Notes: generated by a model not told the origin, from the letters alone. A DNA stretch of 8,923 bases from CAYYAU01 sp964469765 [NCBI: uncultured Clostridia bacterium] (GCA_964469765.1 CAYYAU010000033.1:1-8923), one strand, 5' to 3'; counted from the stretch's first letter, positions 1 to 7,032 are shown. Translations and numbers: made by a program.

Positions 1-207
1 GGAGGAAAACCCACTGCTTTAAGTAGAAAGCTTGCAACCTTGTTTGGGTATAAAGCGATAAATTTAATTAGGAAGATAAACTCTTCTAGAATGCTTGGGG
101 TGGATAATGGAAAGATTATAAGTCGTCCATTAACTTATTCAATAAAGCATCGCAAGACTATAGATAAAAGTTTATACAATTTAGTAGAAAATATATTATC
201 AAAATAA
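1..207 (+). CDS. 6-phosphofructokinase, C-terminal fragment (gene starts before the window)
   Basis: The reading frame is open from base 1 to TAA at 205-207, giving 68 residues. It begins GGKPTALSRKLATLFGYKA, which matches the C-terminal signature of the phosphofructokinase family (GG-x-P-T-A-x-x-R-x-LA-x-x-x-G-x-x-A), followed by the usual short beta hairpin (LGVDNGKIISRPL) and a terminal helix ending in NILSK. The same signature is seen in the full-length phosphofructokinase downstream (GGSPTVFDRMLGLRTGVKA), so the two are paralogues. The family phosphorylates fructose-6-phosphate in the cytoplasm. The phosphoryl-donor residues (GGDG/GGDD and PGT/PKT motifs) lie upstream of the window, so ATP versus pyrophosphate use cannot be told here. 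An unusual serine replaces the aspartate of the common DR pair. The aldolase gene starts 10 bases after the stop, which implies co-transcription. Truncation is due to the window edge, not to mutation. Confidence 0.82.
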   Translation, partial: GGKPTALSRKLATLFGYKAINLIRKINSSRMLGVDNGKIISRPLTYSIKHRKTIDKSLYNLVENILSK

Positions 208-217
208 AGGAGGAGAT

Positions 218-1084
218 ATGCCACTTGTTACGACAAAACAGATGTTAAAAGAAGCTCAAGAAGGTAGGTATGCTGTTGGAGCCTTTAATGCTAACAACTT
301 AGAGATAGTTCAGGCAATTATTGAAGTTGCTGAAGAAGAAAAAGCTCCTGTAATTCTTCAAGCATCTCAAGGAGCAATTAAGTATGCTGGACTTCAATAT
401 ATTGTTGCAATGGTAAAGGTAGCCAGTGAGAAGGCAACCATTCCTGTTGCTTTACATCTTGATCATGGAACGGACTATTATCAGAACATTAGATGTTTAA
501 GAGCTGGGTTTACTTCATTAATGTTTGATGGCTCTAAACTTCCTTTTGAGGAGAATCTGAGATTAACAAAGATGGTGACTGATATGGCTCATGCATGTGA
601 GGTTCCTGTTGAAGGAGAAATAGGACAGATTGGCAAAATGTCGGATAGTGATGAACCTGGGGTTGCTATTGAAAAGACAAAAGAGCTTATGGCAAAACCT
701 GATGAGGCTGAGGAGTTTGTAAAACAAACACAGCTGGATTCATTAGCTGCTGCTGTAGGGACCATACACGGATGCAGAACCCCTTTTGCTAAACTGGATA
801 TAGCCAGAATTGAGGAGATAAGAAGAAGAACAGGGGTTCCTTTAGTGTTACATGGTGCTTCTGGTGTAAATGATGAGGAAGTAAAAAAAGGAATTGCTGC
901 AGGGATTTGTAAGATAAATATAGACACAAGAATAAGAATGGCATTTGTGAACAAAATAAGAGAAGTATTAAAAGAAAAGCCTCAAGAGATTGACCCAAGA
1001 AAGGTATTAGGACCTGCAAAAGACGCTGCAAAAGAGGTAATTAGAGATAGAATTAGAGTGTTTGGATGTAATGGAAAGGCATAA
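218..1084 (+). CDS. fba: Class II fructose-1,6-bisphosphate aldolase
   Basis: This cytoplasmic, zinc-dependent enzyme cleaves fructose-1,6-bisphosphate to dihydroxyacetone phosphate and glyceraldehyde-3-phosphate, and runs in reverse in gluconeogenesis. The 288-residue protein has the length of the short (type B) class II aldolases. Visible marks are the N-terminal GAFNANNLE (21-29), HLDHG (80-84) with the probable catalytic Asp82 and zinc ligand His83, VEGEIG (131-136), GTIHG (181-185) with zinc ligand His184, LHGASGV (211-217) with zinc ligand His212, and the phosphate-binding KINIDT (232-237). The ATG is set by AAAGGAGG at 206-213, four bases upstream. This ribosome-binding site overlaps the stop of the preceding phosphofructokinase fragment, so translation is probably coupled. 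Tagatose-bisphosphate aldolases (GatY/KbaY) belong to the same family and cannot be fully excluded by sequence. Location between two phosphofructokinase genes favours the glycolytic role. Confidence 0.93.
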   Translation: MPLVTTKQMLKEAQEGRYAVGAFNANNLEIVQAIIEVAEEEKAPVILQASQGAIKYAGLQYIVAMVKVASEKATIPVALHLDHGTDYYQNIRCLRAGFTSLMFDGSKLPFEENLRLTKMVTDMAHACEVPVEGEIGQIGKMSDSDEPGVAIEKTKELMAKPDEAEEFVKQTQLDSLAAAVGTIHGCRTPFAKLDIARIEEIRRRTGVPLVLHGASGVNDEEVKKGIAAGICKINIDTRIRMAFVNKIREVLKEKPQEIDPRKVLGPAKDAAKEVIRDRIRVFGCNGKA

Positions 1085-1160
1085 AAAAGAAATATGGATT
1101 AACCAGTAATGTGGTATACGTAAAACGATATCTGAACTATGAAAGGAGGTTGGAGTCAAA

Positions 1161-2186
1161 ATGAAGATAGGTGTTCTTACAGGAGGAGGGGATGTTCCTG
1201 GACTTAATCAGGCAATAAGAGGATGTGTTCTTCAAGCACTGGAGTATGGATGGGATGTAATAGGTTTTATTGATGGTTGGAAAGGACTTATTGAAAACTT
1301 AGCAACGCCTCTTTCATTAACAGATGTAGAGGATTTAATGGATAAAGGAGGAACCATTATTGGAACATCAAGAACAAATCCTTACAAGGTTGATAATGGT
1401 GTTGAGAAAGTGTTAGAGAATATCAAAAGACTAAATATAGACGGAATTGTTGCAATGGGAGGAGACGATACATTAGGTGTTGCAAATAGACTGTATAAAG
1501 AACATAAGGTGAAAGTAGTAGGTGTCCCTAAAACAATGGATAATGACCTTTCAGCAACAGATTATACATTTGGTTTTGATTCCTCTGTGACATTAGCGGT
1601 GAATGCAGCTGAGGTTTTAAAGGATAGTGGAAAGTCTCATCATAGGATAATGGTTTTAGAGGTTATGGGTAGACATGCTGGTTGGGTGGCTTTATTCACT
1701 GCACTGGCTTCTGGTGCTGACTGGGTACTTGTTCCAGAAGAAAAGGTTAATCTGGATAAAATCTATACGCATCTAAGAAAGGTTTATCAAAGAAAAAAAA
1801 CCGCTTTGGTTATTGTTTCAGAAGGGATAGAAATCCCGGGGATGAAGGTTGAAAAGGAAGAGCTTGACCAGTTTGGCCATATGATTCTTAAGAAAAGAGC
1901 CGTAGGTGATATGGTTGGAGAATTAATAGAAAAGAATCTAAACGTTTCTACAAGGGTTTCTGTTATTGGACACATGCAAAGAGGTGGCTCTCCCACAGTA
2001 TTTGATAGGATGTTAGGTCTTAGAACAGGTGTTAAGGCTGTTCAGTTAATCAAAGAGAATAAGTTTGGGTATATGGCGGCTCTAAAAGGAATGGAAATTA
2101 TAGGAATAGAGTTAGAGCAAGCAGTAGGAAAGTTAAAAACCGTCCCTCAACAGTGGATTCAATTAGCAATGACTTTGTTTAAGTAA
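1161..2186 (+). CDS. 6-phosphofructokinase, probably pyrophosphate-dependent
   Basis: The 341-residue protein has the length of short bacterial phosphofructokinases and starts MKIGVLTGGGDVPGLNQAIR, the N-terminal nucleotide/phosphate loop. The fructose-6-phosphate site includes PKTMDND (123-129, catalytic base Asp127), MGRHAGW (169-175) and the C-terminal QRGGSPTVFDR (273-283). The donor site reads GGDDT at 100-104, where ATP enzymes of the E. coli type have GGDGS, and PKT at 123-125, where they have PGT. Known family behaviour is that Asp in place of that glycine, together with the lysine, blocks the ATP alpha-phosphate and favours pyrophosphate. I therefore infer a pyrophosphate-dependent, reversible enzyme (EC 2.7.1.90) rather than an ATP enzyme. 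The ATG is preceded by AAAGGAGG at 1142-1149, a slightly long 11-base spacing. It lies 76 bases after fba and 4 bases before the thioesterase gene. Donor specificity is the least certain part of the call. Confidence 0.9.
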   Translation: MKIGVLTGGGDVPGLNQAIRGCVLQALEYGWDVIGFIDGWKGLIENLATPLSLTDVEDLMDKGGTIIGTSRTNPYKVDNGVEKVLENIKRLNIDGIVAMGGDDTLGVANRLYKEHKVKVVGVPKTMDNDLSATDYTFGFDSSVTLAVNAAEVLKDSGKSHHRIMVLEVMGRHAGWVALFTALASGADWVLVPEEKVNLDKIYTHLRKVYQRKKTALVIVSEGIEIPGMKVEKEELDQFGHMILKKRAVGDMVGELIEKNLNVSTRVSVIGHMQRGGSPTVFDRMLGLRTGVKAVQLIKENKFGYMAALKGMEIIGIELEQAVGKLKTVPQQWIQLAMTLFK

Positions 2187-2190
2187 ATGT

Positions 2191-2592
2191 ATGTCTACTT
2201 TTAAGTTCACATTGAGAATACCCTATGCGCAGACCGACCAGATGGGTGTTGTGTATTATGCTAACTATTTCATCTGGTACGAGCAGGCAAGAACAGAGTT
2301 CTTTCGGGCATTAGGTACGTCATATAAGGATTTAGAAAATAAAAATATTTATTTCCCTGTGGTTGAATCTTTCTGTAAATATATAAGACCTGTTAAGTAT
2401 GATGAGGAAATTGAAGTAATTACACAATTATCTGAATTGAAGAATGCATCTATTCGTTTTAGTTACGAAGTAAGAAATAAAGGTGAAGTTTTTGCTATAG
2501 GATTTACAAAGCATGCCTGTGTGAATGAAAAAGGAAATACCTGTAGAATACCTGAGTTTTTAGAAGATATATTGTATCAGGCATTAGTTTAA
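2191..2592 (+). CDS. YbgC/FadM-type acyl-CoA thioesterase (hotdog fold)
   Basis: The 133-residue protein is a single hotdog domain of the 4-hydroxybenzoyl-CoA thioesterase/YbgC family, which hydrolyses acyl-CoA thioesters in the cytoplasm. The diagnostic stretch is YAQTDQMGVVYYANYFIWYE (12-31). It carries the conserved active-site Asp16 and the G-V-V-Y-x-A-N-Y motif that starts the long central helix, and is followed by RTEFFRALG. The beta strands of the second half (EIEVITQL, ASIRFSYEV, AIGFTKHACV) fit the fold. The start is the ATG four bases after the phosphofructokinase stop. No clear Shine-Dalgarno sequence precedes it, so translation probably depends on coupling to the upstream gene. 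In many Gram-negative bacteria ybgC heads the tol-pal cluster. No tol or pal gene is visible here, so substrate and pathway stay open. The link to glycolytic genes is one of position only. Confidence 0.88.
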   Translation: MSTFKFTLRIPYAQTDQMGVVYYANYFIWYEQARTEFFRALGTSYKDLENKNIYFPVVESFCKYIRPVKYDEEIEVITQLSELKNASIRFSYEVRNKGEVFAIGFTKHACVNEKGNTCRIPEFLEDILYQALV

Positions 2593-2616
2593 GTTATTAG
2601 AAAGGATAAGGAAGAT

Positions 2617-5028
2617 ATGAAGGTTCCTTTTGAGTGGTTAAAGGAGTATATTGATTTGGATATAGGCGTAAATGAGATAGCAGAACTACTTACTCTAAAA
2701 GGGCTTGAAGTAAGTGGTATATCCCAATCAGGCACTGAAATACAGAATGTGGTTGTGGGTGAGGTGTTGGCTATAAAAAAACATCCTCAGATAGAAAGGC
2801 TTTATTTATGTCAAGTTTCTGATGGAAAACAGATTTATCCAGTTGTCTGTGGTGCTCCAAATGTAAGAACAAAACAAAAGGTTGCTTTAGCAAGAGCTGG
2901 AGCATTTCTTCCTGGAGGAAGAAAAATTAACAAAGTAAAGATTCAAGGAGAAGTTTCCTTTGGTATGCTCTGTTCTGAAAAGGAGTTGGGAGTCGGGCCA
3001 GATGATAAAGGTATTATGGTTCTTTCTCCAAAGGTTAGGTTAGGCGAGGATATAAAAAAGATAATTGGGCTTGCTGAGCCAATTTTAGAGGTAGAACTTC
3101 CTACAAACAGGTCAGATTGTGCCAGTATTTATGGTATTGCTAGGGAGATAAACGCAATCCTTACAGTTGGGCGCAAGAAAAGTTTTCTTAAAAAACCAAT
3201 TCCTAACTTTTATGAAGGTGTTAAACATATATCAGAACTTATAAGTATTGAAATTCATACTACAGGATGTAAAAGATACATCGCAAGAGTAATTGAGAAT
3301 GTAAAGGTTGGAAGCTCTCCTTCCTGGCTTGTAAATAAGTTGAAACTTGTAGGAATAAGGTCAGTCAACAATGTTGTAGATATTACTAACTATGTTTTAG
3401 TTGAACTTGGACATCCTTTACATGCATTTGATTATAATAAGATTAATGGGAAAAAGATTATTGTTAGAGAAGCAAGACATTCAGAAAGGCTCCTTTTGTT
3501 AGATGGGAAGGAAAGGAGTTTAGCCTCTACTGATTTGGTTATAGCTGACCAGGAAAGGCCGATTGCTTTAGCGGGTATTATGGGTGGAGAAAACTCATCA
3601 GTCACTGAAAGCACAACGAATATTTTATTAGAAAGTGCATACTTTTCTCCAGAACCGATAAGAAAAACCTGTAGGAGACTGTCTATTGAAACAGAGTCTT
3701 CATATAGATTTGAAAGAGGTGTTGATATAAAGAATCTCTCTTATGCATTGGATAGAGCTGTTTCATTAATTCAGAAATTGGCAGGAGGCGAAGTTGCAAA
3801 AAGCTATTCTGATATTTATCCAGTTGAGTTTGGTATCACTAAAGTTACATTATCAAAAGAAAAAGTCACAGAGCTTTTAGGAATAGAAATTTCAATAGAA
3901 GAAATAGAAACAATCCTTAAGGCTTTAAAATTTAAGGTGTTTCGAGAAGAGAATATATTAATTGTTGAGGTTCCTTCATATCGGAATGATATAAAAAGAC
4001 AGCAAGATTTAATTGAGGAGATTGCAAGGCTTTATGGATATGACAGAATCCCTGTAGAAATGCCTACTATATCATTAAAGGAAAAAATTTTAACTTTCCC
4101 GGAGAAGAAAATAAAACAGTTTCTGATAAACATAGGTTTACAGGAAGCTATTTCTTATTCACTCGTTTCTGTTTCTGATTTGGAAAAACTAATGATAGAA
4201 AACCAGACAACTGTGGATATTGTTAATCCTCTTTCTCATCAGCAGAATGTTTTAAGGCCTACCCTTATGTTAGGGCTAATTAATATAGCAAAAAGAAATA
4301 TATATCAGAAAAATACAAACTTAAGGTTATTTGAAATTGGGAAGGTGTTTTTAACACAACAACACAATATTATTGAAAAGAAAATGTTATCGGCTCTTTT
4401 AATGGGTAAGAGTCAACCTCTTTTCTGGAAGGGAACTGAAGAGATTGTTGATTTCTATTATGTAAAGGGTATACTGGAAGAGTTGTTTTTATTTAGTGGG
4501 CTGTCTATAGAGTTTAAAAAAGAAAAACAAAGATATAAAATTTTTTCGGATGTATACTATGAGAGTATTTTCTTAAATAAAGAGTATATAGGTTGTATAG
4601 GCAGTTTAAGTAACCAAAGTATCTTTTCATTTTCGTTAGCGCCAGGAAAGACACATCTTCCTTCTATTTTTCTATTTGAACTTGAAATGGAAAAGATTGA
4701 AGATAAAGCCAATTTCTTAAAGAGATATAAAAGATTACCTAAGTACCCTGCTGTTGTAAAGGATATATCACTACTTGTTCCTTTAGAGTTGACACACAAG
4801 AAGATTTTTGATAAAATTAAGTATGAAGGAACAGACCTGTTAAAAGAAATTAGACTTTTTGATGTGTATGAAGGCCAACACATAAGGAAAGGGTATAGAA
4901 GTCTTTCTTATACGTTAGTCTATCGTTCCGACACAAAAACCTTAACAGAGGAAGAGGTTAATCTCCTTCATCAAAAGATACTTTATAACTTAAGTAGAGA
5001 CTTGAAGGTTGAGGTAAGGAAAAGGTAA
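2617..5028 (+). CDS. pheT: Phenylalanine--tRNA ligase beta subunit
   Basis: This is the beta subunit of the cytoplasmic alpha2-beta2 enzyme that charges tRNA-Phe. At 803 residues it is the normal full length. Domains in order: the N-terminal helix MKVPFEWLKEYIDL; the EMAP-II-like tRNA-binding domain at about 40-150 (VVGEVLAIKKHP, VVCGAPNVR, SFGMLCSEKELG); the B3/B4 editing domain at about 210-385, with GHPLHAFD (265-272), LLESAYF (337-343) and ETESSYRFERGVD (358-370), which retain the likely editing residues His269, Glu339 and Thr359; the B5 domain around 405-480 (YRNDIKRQQDLIEEIARLYG); the catalytic-like core; and the C-terminal FDX-ACB anticodon-binding domain from about 708 (LPKYPAVVKDISLLV). 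The ATG follows an AAGGA at 2608-2612. It lies 24 bases after the thioesterase gene. The usual partner pheS is not upstream of it within this window, which is unusual because the two are often adjacent. Confidence 0.97.
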   Translation: MKVPFEWLKEYIDLDIGVNEIAELLTLKGLEVSGISQSGTEIQNVVVGEVLAIKKHPQIERLYLCQVSDGKQIYPVVCGAPNVRTKQKVALARAGAFLPGGRKINKVKIQGEVSFGMLCSEKELGVGPDDKGIMVLSPKVRLGEDIKKIIGLAEPILEVELPTNRSDCASIYGIAREINAILTVGRKKSFLKKPIPNFYEGVKHISELISIEIHTTGCKRYIARVIENVKVGSSPSWLVNKLKLVGIRSVNNVVDITNYVLVELGHPLHAFDYNKINGKKIIVREARHSERLLLLDGKERSLASTDLVIADQERPIALAGIMGGENSSVTESTTNILLESAYFSPEPIRKTCRRLSIETESSYRFERGVDIKNLSYALDRAVSLIQKLAGGEVAKSYSDIYPVEFGITKVTLSKEKVTELLGIEISIEEIETILKALKFKVFREENILIVEVPSYRNDIKRQQDLIEEIARLYGYDRIPVEMPTISLKEKILTFPEKKIKQFLINIGLQEAISYSLVSVSDLEKLMIENQTTVDIVNPLSHQQNVLRPTLMLGLINIAKRNIYQKNTNLRLFEIGKVFLTQQHNIIEKKMLSALLMGKSQPLFWKGTEEIVDFYYVKGILEELFLFSGLSIEFKKEKQRYKIFSDVYYESIFLNKEYIGCIGSLSNQSIFSFSLAPGKTHLPSIFLFELEMEKIEDKANFLKRYKRLPKYPAVVKDISLLVPLELTHKKIFDKIKYEGTDLLKEIRLFDVYEGQHIRKGYRSLSYTLVYRSDTKTLTEEEVNLLHQKILYNLSRDLKVEVRKR

Positions 5029-5045
5029 GGGTTGCGAATTTTAAA

Positions 5046-5276
5046 ATGGCATACTCATTTGAGGTATTAGAATCGAGACTTGAGCTTGTAATAAAGAAGA
5101 TTAACAAATTAAAAGAAGAAAATAAAAGGTTAAAAGAAAACATAAAGGCTATAGAAGAAGAACAGAAAATTGCTAAGAAGTCTATTAGTCAATTATATAA
5201 GTTCTCAGACCAGAGAAAAAGAATAAAAGATAGATTAAGGGTTCTTTTATCAAGGATAGAAGAATTGAAGATATGA
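5046..5276 (+). CDS. Short coiled-coil protein, ZapB-like
   Basis: The 76-residue protein is almost wholly helical and charged. It has a long heptad-like stretch from FEVLESRLELVIKKINKLKE onward, rich in Leu/Ile at a and d positions with Lys and Glu between, and ends in a second basic helix (RKRIKDRLRVLLSRIEELKI). There is no membrane segment, signal peptide or cysteine. Short coiled coils of this type encoded just before zapA are commonly annotated as ZapB-like division proteins. Its stop overlaps the start of zapA (ATGA at 5273-5276), so the two are translationally coupled, which supports a joint role at the FtsZ ring. The start has only a weak, distant purine run (about 5026-5031). The 17-base gap after pheT suggests read-through transcription. 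Coiled coils are easy to match by composition alone, so the real support for the name is the position beside zapA. Confidence 0.7.
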   Translation: MAYSFEVLESRLELVIKKINKLKEENKRLKENIKAIEEEQKIAKKSISQLYKFSDQRKRIKDRLRVLLSRIEELKI

Positions 5277-5557
5277 TAAATGACCAAAAGGTTACTGTTA
5301 AAATATATAATTTAGAGATTTCTTTAGATTCTAAAGGTAAAGATCCTTTATATATTAATGCATTAGCTCGGTATGTGGATGAACAGATGCACAGAATTGC
5401 GAACAGCTCCTCCACAGTTGCTTCCGCAAAAGTAGCAGTTTTAACTGCTTTAAATATTGCAGATGAATTATTTTCTTTAAGAGATAAAAAAGAAAATAAG
5501 AAAGAAAAAGAACATATAGAAAGAATAATACATCGTTTAGAGGAAGCGTTAAAATAG
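5273..5557 (+). CDS. zapA: Cell division protein ZapA
   Basis: ZapA binds FtsZ in the cytoplasm and promotes bundling of its protofilaments at the division ring. The 94-residue protein has the family layout. An N-terminal beta-strand domain (VTVKIYNLEISLDSKGKDPLYINALARYVDEQMHRIA) contains the typical D-P-x-Y-x-x-x-L-A-x-Y-V-D motif. The conserved helix AKVAVLTALNIADELFSL follows, and then a Lys/Glu-rich C-terminal coiled coil used for dimer and tetramer formation. Length is within the usual range of about 85-110 residues. The ATG overlaps the stop of the ZapB-like gene by four bases. The 6S RNA begins within about ten bases of the stop, the same order (zapA then 6S RNA) as known in gammaproteobacteria. 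The pheT-zapA order is also a recurring arrangement in other bacteria. Confidence 0.93.
   Translation: MINDQKVTVKIYNLEISLDSKGKDPLYINALARYVDEQMHRIANSSSTVASAKVAVLTALNIADELFSLRDKKENKKEKEHIERIIHRLEEALK
5550..5555 (+). promoter_or_regulatory. Possible -10 element for 6S RNA
   Basis: TAAAAT at the very end of zapA resembles a sigma-70 -10 box and would place a start near 5561-5563, just where the 6S RNA closing stem begins. The matching -35 position (about 5527-5532, AATACA) agrees with TTGACA only at the last three bases, so this is weak. Processing from a pheT-zapA read-through transcript is an alternative. Confidence 0.3.
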
Positions 5558-5560
5558 GAA

Positions 5561-5722
5561 CTTTTGCCCTGCGATGTTCGTGCTGTGTAATCTGTTTTAA
5601 AGCCGACACACTATTTAAGGGGAATCCGAGGTCTCTTTAACCGTGGTTTTAGAGATAGGATACCCACTTGTCAGTTTGGTGCTTTTAAAAAGGTTCCACA
5701 CACGGCAAAGCGGGGCTTTTTT
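5561..5722 (+). ncRNA. ssrS: 6S RNA
   Basis: 6S RNA mimics an open promoter and binds the housekeeping RNA polymerase holoenzyme. The roughly 160-base gene folds into the classic rod. The outer stem pairs GCCCTGC (5566-5572) with GCGGGGC (5710-5716), then the GATGTTCG side loop known from E. coli 6S RNA, then TGC/GCA and TGTGT/ACACA (5581-5588 with 5698-5707, two-base bulge). TTTTAAAGC (5595-5603) pairs with GCTTTTAAAA (5681-5690). A central bubble of about 13 and 11 bases follows (5604-5616 and 5670-5680). The apical arm pairs AAGGGGAATCC (5617-5627) with GGATACCCACTT (5658-5669), topped by TCTCT/AGAGA. The 5' edge of the bubble, AGCCGA, matches the GAGCCGAUAUUU block where E. coli product RNA is templated. 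Position between zapA and rarA fits known 6S neighbourhoods. A rarA leader is a less likely alternative. Confidence 0.87.
5710..5722 (+). terminator. 3' end of 6S RNA: closing stem followed by T6
   Basis: The 3' strand of the outer 6S stem (GCGGGGC) runs straight into TTTTTT, giving the GC stem plus U-tract layout of an intrinsic terminator. Its partner strand is about 140 bases upstream, so termination would depend on the whole 6S rod having folded. Some read-through into rarA, which starts 17 bases later, is likely. Confidence 0.5.
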
Positions 5723-5739
5723 ATTTATAGAGGTATAAA

Positions 5740-7032
5740 ATGGAAGACCTATTTACTCAAGAAGTTAAAGAAGAGTATCCCTTAGCGTTAAGGATGACCC
5801 CTCTATCTTTTGATGAGTTTGTTGGGCAAGAACATATTATTGGAAAGGAGAAACTGCTTAAACGACTTATTGAGACAGATAGGGTTGGGTCATTAATCTT
5901 TTATGGACCACCTGGAACTGGGAAGTCTGCTCTTGCAAGAATAATTGCGAGGAAAACTCAGTCTTATTTTAAACATTATAATGCCTCATTTTTAAGTGTG
6001 AATCAAATCAAAAACGAAATAGAATATGCATATCATAGAAAAAAATTTGAGAATAAGAAAACAATTATATTCCTTGACGAAATTCATCATTTCAATAAAA
6101 CACAACAAGATGTCCTATTACCCGATATAGAAAAGGGAGTAATTACATTAATTGCTACAACAACAGAGAACCCTTTTTACTATATTAATAAAGCATTACT
6201 CTCAAGGTCCAGTGTGTTTGAGTTTAAACCTCTAAATGAGAATGACCTTTATGTTATTCTGAAAAGGGCAATCAGTGATAAAAAAAGAGGATTGGGTGAT
6301 TATAACATTAATGTTTCGGATGATGTGTTGAAACATTTAATAAAACTTAGTGAAGGTGATGCAAGAAAAGCACTTAATGGATTAGAAGTTTCGGTGCTTT
6401 CAACTACCCTTTCAAGTAAAGGTAAGGTGGATTTGACGTTAGAGATTATTGAGGAGTCAATTCAGAAAAAGGTTATAATTTATGATAAAAAAGGAGACTC
6501 ACATTATAATACAATTTCAGCCTTTATAAAGAGTATGAGGGGTTCTGACCCTGATGCAAGTTTATACTGGCTTGCTAAGATGCTTTATACTGGAGAAGAC
6601 CCGCGATTTATTGCAAGAAGAATAGTAATATGTGCAAGTGAGGATGTGGGTAATGCTGATCCAATGGCGCTTGTAATTGCTAATGCTTGTTTTCAGGCGG
6701 TAGAGTTTATTGGTATGCCTGAAGCAAGAATCCCTTTAGCTCAAGCTACGATTTATGTTGCTACAGCTCCTAAGAGTAATGCTTGTTATACTGGAATAGA
6801 AAATGCATTAGCAGATATAGAAAAGAGTTCTGTTCAAGAGGTGCCAGAACATCTGACTAAAAAGGGAAAGAAAAAGTATAATTATCCTCATAATTATAAA
6901 AATGGGTTTGTCAAGCAGGAGTATTTATCTACTTTAAAAAGATATTATCACCCAACTTTAAGAGGGTATGAAAAGAAAATAGATGAATACTTAAAAAAGA
7001 TTAAGACCCAAGAACTAAAAAACAAAGAATAG
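5740..7032 (+). CDS. rarA: Replication-associated recombination protein RarA (MgsA), AAA+ ATPase
   Basis: RarA is a cytoplasmic, tetrameric AAA+ ATPase related to clamp loaders. It acts at stalled replication forks and gaps with SSB and recombination proteins. The 430-residue length is typical. Motifs: PLSFDEFVGQEHIIG (21-35) at the N-terminus; Walker A GPPGTGKS (56-63, Lys62); Walker B IIFLDEIHHFNKTQQD (109-124); sensor 1 TTENPFY (141-147); the arginine finger region LLSRSSVFEF (153-162); sensor 2 EGDARKALN (205-213). The family-specific C-terminal tetramerisation part has SMRGSDPDASLYWLA, GEDPRFIARRIVICASEDVG and a final YPHNYKNGFVKQEYL. The ATG is preceded by AGAGGT at 5729-5734. The gene follows the 6S RNA directly, a neighbourhood also known from Bacillus. 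RuvB and DnaX share the ATPase core but lack this C-terminal part. Confidence 0.96.
   Translation: MEDLFTQEVKEEYPLALRMTPLSFDEFVGQEHIIGKEKLLKRLIETDRVGSLIFYGPPGTGKSALARIIARKTQSYFKHYNASFLSVNQIKNEIEYAYHRKKFENKKTIIFLDEIHHFNKTQQDVLLPDIEKGVITLIATTTENPFYYINKALLSRSSVFEFKPLNENDLYVILKRAISDKKRGLGDYNINVSDDVLKHLIKLSEGDARKALNGLEVSVLSTTLSSKGKVDLTLEIIEESIQKKVIIYDKKGDSHYNTISAFIKSMRGSDPDASLYWLAKMLYTGEDPRFIARRIVICASEDVGNADPMALVIANACFQAVEFIGMPEARIPLAQATIYVATAPKSNACYTGIENALADIEKSSVQEVPEHLTKKGKKKYNYPHNYKNGFVKQEYLSTLKRYYHPTLRGYEKKIDEYLKKIKTQELKNKE

Noticed and set aside
589-954. An open frame on the - strand inside fba
   Set aside because: It is fully contained in a clear aldolase gene and its low-complexity Ser/Ile/Phe-rich translation is that of a shadow frame.
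1085-1160. The fba-phosphofructokinase gap, considered for a promoter or terminator
   Set aside because: I found no well-spaced -35/-10 pair and no stem with a T-run; only the ribosome-binding site is clear.
4557-4883. An open frame on the - strand inside pheT
   Set aside because: It lies antisense to the conserved C-terminal domain of PheT, and no independent signal supports it.
5355-5609. An open frame on the - strand across zapA and the 6S RNA
   Set aside because: It is antisense to zapA and to the structured RNA, both with much stronger support.
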